From Chloroflexota bacterium (lineage in GTDB: Bacteria; Chloroflexota; Dormibacteria; Dormibacterales; Dormibacteraceae), in NCBI GenBank assembly GCA_005889085.1, contig VBDS01000010.1, forward strand, positions 1 to 34,433: 34,433 bases of DNA. Reading direction: 5' to 3'. Made by a program: the position numbers and the translations under genes. A model generated the notes under the pieces. It was not told the origin of the DNA. It made no database searches and saw only the letters and a program-made list of their open reading frames with translations. The stretch's first letter is position 1; the number at the start of each line of letters is the position of its first letter. Below, in pieces: positions 32,272 to 34,433 of the stretch.

Positions 32272-33566
32272 GGAAGGGCGACACCGGGTCGACGCTCAGC
32301 CACCTCGAAGGTGGCCTCTCGGGGCGGAGGTATGCGGCCGATGAGCTGATGGGGCTCGACCCCGTCGATCAGCGGCCGCTGCTCGCCCGCTACGACCTCG
32401 ATCGTGCGGCGCGGACCATGAGCCGCGAATCGATCGCCGCGCGGAGGTCGGGTGGACTCTGGCGCTGGCACGAGCTGCTCCCGGTGCATCGCTGGGAGTC
32501 GGTCCTCTACCTCGGCGAGGGCGGCACTCCACTGCAGGCGGCGCCACGCCTCCGTTCGTGGCTCGGTCTGACCGCTCTGGCCGTTAAGCGGGAGAGCCTG
32601 AACCCCACCGGTTCATTCAAGGCGCGCGGGATGGCGGTGGCCGTGAGCCGGGCGGTCGAGCTGGGTGCGCGGCACCTGGTCGCGCCCTCGGCCGGGAACG
32701 CCGGTGGCGCGCTGGCTGCATACGCCGCCGCGGCAGGCTGTCGAGCCACAGTGGTCATGCCTGCCGATGCGCCGCGCGCGAACCAGGTCGAGGTCCTGGC
32801 GACTGACGCGGATCTCTTGTTGCTGGACGGCCTGATCTCGGACTGCGGACGGCTTGCGCGCGTGATCGCGGACGAGACAGGCGCCTTCGACCTCAGCACG
32901 CTCAAGGAGCCCTACCGCGTGGAGGGCAAGAAGACGATGGGCCTCGAGCTTGCCGAGCAGCTCGAGTGGAAGGTGCCCGACGCCATCGTCTATCCGACCG
33001 GCGGTGGGACCGGCGTCGTCGGCATGTGGAAGGCATTTGACGAGTTGGAGGCCATCGGTCTCATCGGCGAAGAGCGTCCGCGGATGTTCTGCGTCCAGGC
33101 CGAAGGCTGCGCGCCGATCGTCCGGGCATTTCGTGAGGGCGCGCGTTTCGCCGCGCCCTGGGCGAACGCCTCGACAGTGGCCTCCGGCCTTCGCGTTCCG
33201 AGCGCCATAGGCGACTTCCTGATCCTCGACGCCATGCACAATTCAGGTGGTTCGGCGGTTGCGGTGGCTGAGCCGGACATGGTCGAGATGCAGAAACGCC
33301 TTGGTTCGCTCGGACTGGGCTACGTCAGCCTCGAAACGGCCGCGGCGACGGCAGGACTAACCGCGCTCGTGGAATCGGGGCTGGTGTCTCGAGATGAGTC
33401 GATCGTGCTGTTCGACACCGGCGCCGGCTTCAAGTCCGAGCCCGCCGCGATCCCGACTCCGAGGGCGATTCCAAACGACGAAGACTTCTGGAGGGAGGAG
33501 GTCCTGCCTGGCTTCAGGCGGCGCGGCGCAAAGCCGACACGATCCAGAGCACGCCGTTCTGATTGA
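32268..33566 (+). CDS. Threonine synthase-like PLP enzyme, apparent CTG start
   Basis: A 432-residue fold-type II PLP enzyme. The N-terminal STLSHLEGGLSGRRYAADELMGLDP corresponds to the usual zinc-ribbon segment, but its cysteines are absent. The PLP lysine is Lys118 in NPTGSFKARG, the glycine loop APSAGNAGGALAAYAA follows, and PTGGGTGVVGMWKAF is the phosphate-binding loop. Threonine synthase converts O-phosphohomoserine to threonine; cysteate synthase and related enzymes are alternatives. No ATG, GTG or TTG lies in frame between the previous stop and the conserved start. CTG 32268 sits in CTGA with the hydrolase stop. The next ATG, 32349, would remove 27 conserved residues. The 3' end overlaps the convergent methyltransferase gene by 53 bases. 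Confidence 0.82.
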   Translation: MRKGDTGSTLSHLEGGLSGRRYAADELMGLDPVDQRPLLARYDLDRAARTMSRESIAARRSGGLWRWHELLPVHRWESVLYLGEGGTPLQAAPRLRSWLGLTALAVKRESLNPTGSFKARGMAVAVSRAVELGARHLVAPSAGNAGGALAAYAAAAGCRATVVMPADAPRANQVEVLATDADLLLLDGLISDCGRLARVIADETGAFDLSTLKEPYRVEGKKTMGLELAEQLEWKVPDAIVYPTGGGTGVVGMWKAFDELEAIGLIGEERPRMFCVQAEGCAPIVRAFREGARFAAPWANASTVASGLRVPSAIGDFLILDAMHNSGGSAVAVAEPDMVEMQKRLGSLGLGYVSLETAAATAGLTALVESGLVSRDESIVLFDTGAGFKSEPAAIPTPRAIPNDEDFWREEVLPGFRRRGAKPTRSRARRSD

Positions 33567-34161
33567 GCAACGGTCGGAGGCCGTGCCGCTCCGAGGTGGC
33601 GATGATCCTTCGCGGCGGATGCAGGAAGATGTGGAACTCACGGCGCGCCGCGAGGAGCATCAGGTTGGCGAGTCCCAGGCCGATGACGGTCCACCAGGTG
33701 CGCCTCGGGTAGCTCAGGACGAGGACCTGCCGGGCGTGGTCCGCAGCAGCACCAGCCAGGCGCGGCATGTCCGGATAGCAGCAGATCACGCGGTTGAGGA
33801 TGACGATGTCCGCGCCGTCGACCTGGCTCGCGGCTTCGGCGAAGTCCATCACTTTGCGTTCGACCCGGTCGGCCAACCCTGCTTCATTCAACAGCTCGCC
33901 CGCGACTTCTTCGTAGGTCGGCGTCAGCTCGACGCTCGTTGCCCGCGCGGCGCCGGCCTTGAGGAGCTCGATCTGGATCGCACCTATGCCGCCACCGACC
34001 TCGAGTACGGTGCGGCCCTCGACACCCTGCGATTTGAGGAACGCAACGATCCGCGCCGACGTCGCGTCGAGCCCTTTCCGCCGGTACCGCTTTGCCTCAC
34101 CGCGGGCCGCCCGCTCGCTGAAGACCCAGCGATAGCCCTTGGGGGAGCAGCAGTCCGGCAT
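33514..34161 (-). CDS. Class I SAM-dependent methyltransferase
   Basis: A 215-residue methyltransferase. SAM-binding motif I is VLEVGGGIGAIQIELLKAG (from about residue 52), with the acidic residue after strand 2 in ATSVELT and a motif II/III region DIVILNRVICCYPDMPRL. The form is close to proteins annotated as magnesium-protoporphyrin methyltransferase-like, but no photosynthesis genes are here. A hydrophobic stretch near residues 165-185 (WWTVIGLGLANLMLLAA) may contact the membrane. ATG 34161 overlaps the CorA stop as TGATG with GAGGG 9 bases upstream; GTG 34170 is possible but has no spacing for a ribosome site. Confidence 0.82.
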   Translation of the reverse strand: MPDCCSPKGYRWVFSERAARGEAKRYRRKGLDATSARIVAFLKSQGVEGRTVLEVGGGIGAIQIELLKAGAARATSVELTPTYEEVAGELLNEAGLADRVERKVMDFAEAASQVDGADIVILNRVICCYPDMPRLAGAAADHARQVLVLSYPRRTWWTVIGLGLANLMLLAARREFHIFLHPPRRIIATSERHGLRPLLNQNGVLWIVSALRRAA

Positions 34162-34433
34162 CAGATCCACCCTCTTCTGCGGAACAGCCAGAGCTGGATG
34201 CCGGTCGCGATGAGCATTGTGCCGACTCCGACGGCGAATGCGAGGTAGGGGGTCTCGAGCACCTGAGTGAGGTACATGAAGTTCATGCCGTAGAAGCCGG
34301 TAAGGAAGCTCAAAGGAAGGAAGAGGCTCGCGATCACCGTGAGTGCCTTGGTCGTCTCGTTGACGCGGTTCGAAACGGTTGAGAGGTAGACGTCCATCGC
34401 GCTGGACAGCAGGTCGCGCAACGAGTCGGCCGT
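34161..34433 (-). CDS. corA: CorA-family Mg2+/Co2+ transporter, C-terminal end (cut by window end)
   Basis: Only the last 90 residues are present; the gene continues beyond the window. The end of the long stalk helix (SNRVNETTKALTVIASLF) leads into the first membrane helix and the strictly conserved GMN selectivity motif (FYGMNFMYL), then a second helix and a basic C-terminus (LFRRRGWI). CorA forms a pentameric channel for magnesium or cobalt. The stop overlaps the methyltransferase start. The amount of coding sequence left out cannot be known from here. Confidence 0.93.
   Translation of the reverse strand, partial: TADSLRDLLSSAMDVYLSTVSNRVNETTKALTVIASLFLPLSFLTGFYGMNFMYLTQVLETPYLAFAVGVGTMLIATGIQLWLFRRRGWI

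Noticed and set aside
1-34433. CRISPR arrays, tRNA or rRNA genes, transposases, phage genes
   Set aside because: None recognised on reading both strands.

Overview
The window is a compact, high-GC (about 65% by eye) bacterial chromosomal segment. It holds 28 genes, most separated by only a few bases or overlapping as ATGA, GTGA or TGATG. No tRNA, rRNA, insertion sequence, phage gene, CRISPR array or gene-free stretch over 300 bases was seen. An actinobacterial-type glycogen synthase (GlgM/GlgA type), many sugar ABC transporters, LacI regulators and frequent GTG starts suggest a terrestrial heterotroph. A lineage near Actinobacteria, Chloroflexota or Dormibacterota is a weak inference; the sequence does not fix the taxon.

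Layout. Positions 1-2658 hold the end of a GH38 alpha-mannosidase, a small VOC protein and, on the minus strand, an acyl-CoA synthetase. Positions 2702-6615 are a metal-uptake locus: a Fur-family regulator diverges from an ATPase, two paralogous ABC-3 permeases and a TroA/ZnuA-type lipoprotein, across a gap filled by four tandem 13-bp repeats. Positions 6612-8577 carry a DUF302 protein, a proline-iminopeptidase-like hydrolase and a P-loop kinase.

Positions 8626-20530 are a long plus-strand glycan-uptake operon: near-consensus promoter, a 26-bp double LacI operator, lacI, an Opp/Dpp-type transporter (one subunit a permease-ATPase fusion), its binding protein, an intracellular GH3 beta-glucosidase-like enzyme and a secreted beta-helix protein, closed by a strong hairpin. 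The likely logic is outside cleavage or capture of a polysaccharide, import of oligosaccharides, inside hydrolysis, and LacI release by a sugar.

Positions 20534-27997 are a second sugar locus built around a 165-bp divergent control region with two facing promoters and twin LacI operators. To the left lie lacI and a PfkB kinase. To the right lie a polyol-type (SmoE-like) binding protein, two permeases, a zinc dehydrogenase and a glycogen synthase. Import, oxidation to a ketose and phosphorylation is the inferred route. No transport ATPase is encoded here.

Positions 27970-34433 hold a minus-strand set (class III aminotransferase, adenine deaminase, YCII-like protein), a plus-strand pair (alpha/beta hydrolase and a threonine-synthase-like enzyme that seems to start at CTG), and a minus-strand pair (the end of CorA and a methyltransferase).

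The most notable points are the two LacI control regions, the permease-ATPase fusion, the phased repeats at the metal locus, the hairpins around both binding-protein genes, and two genes that lack an ordinary start codon where homology begins.
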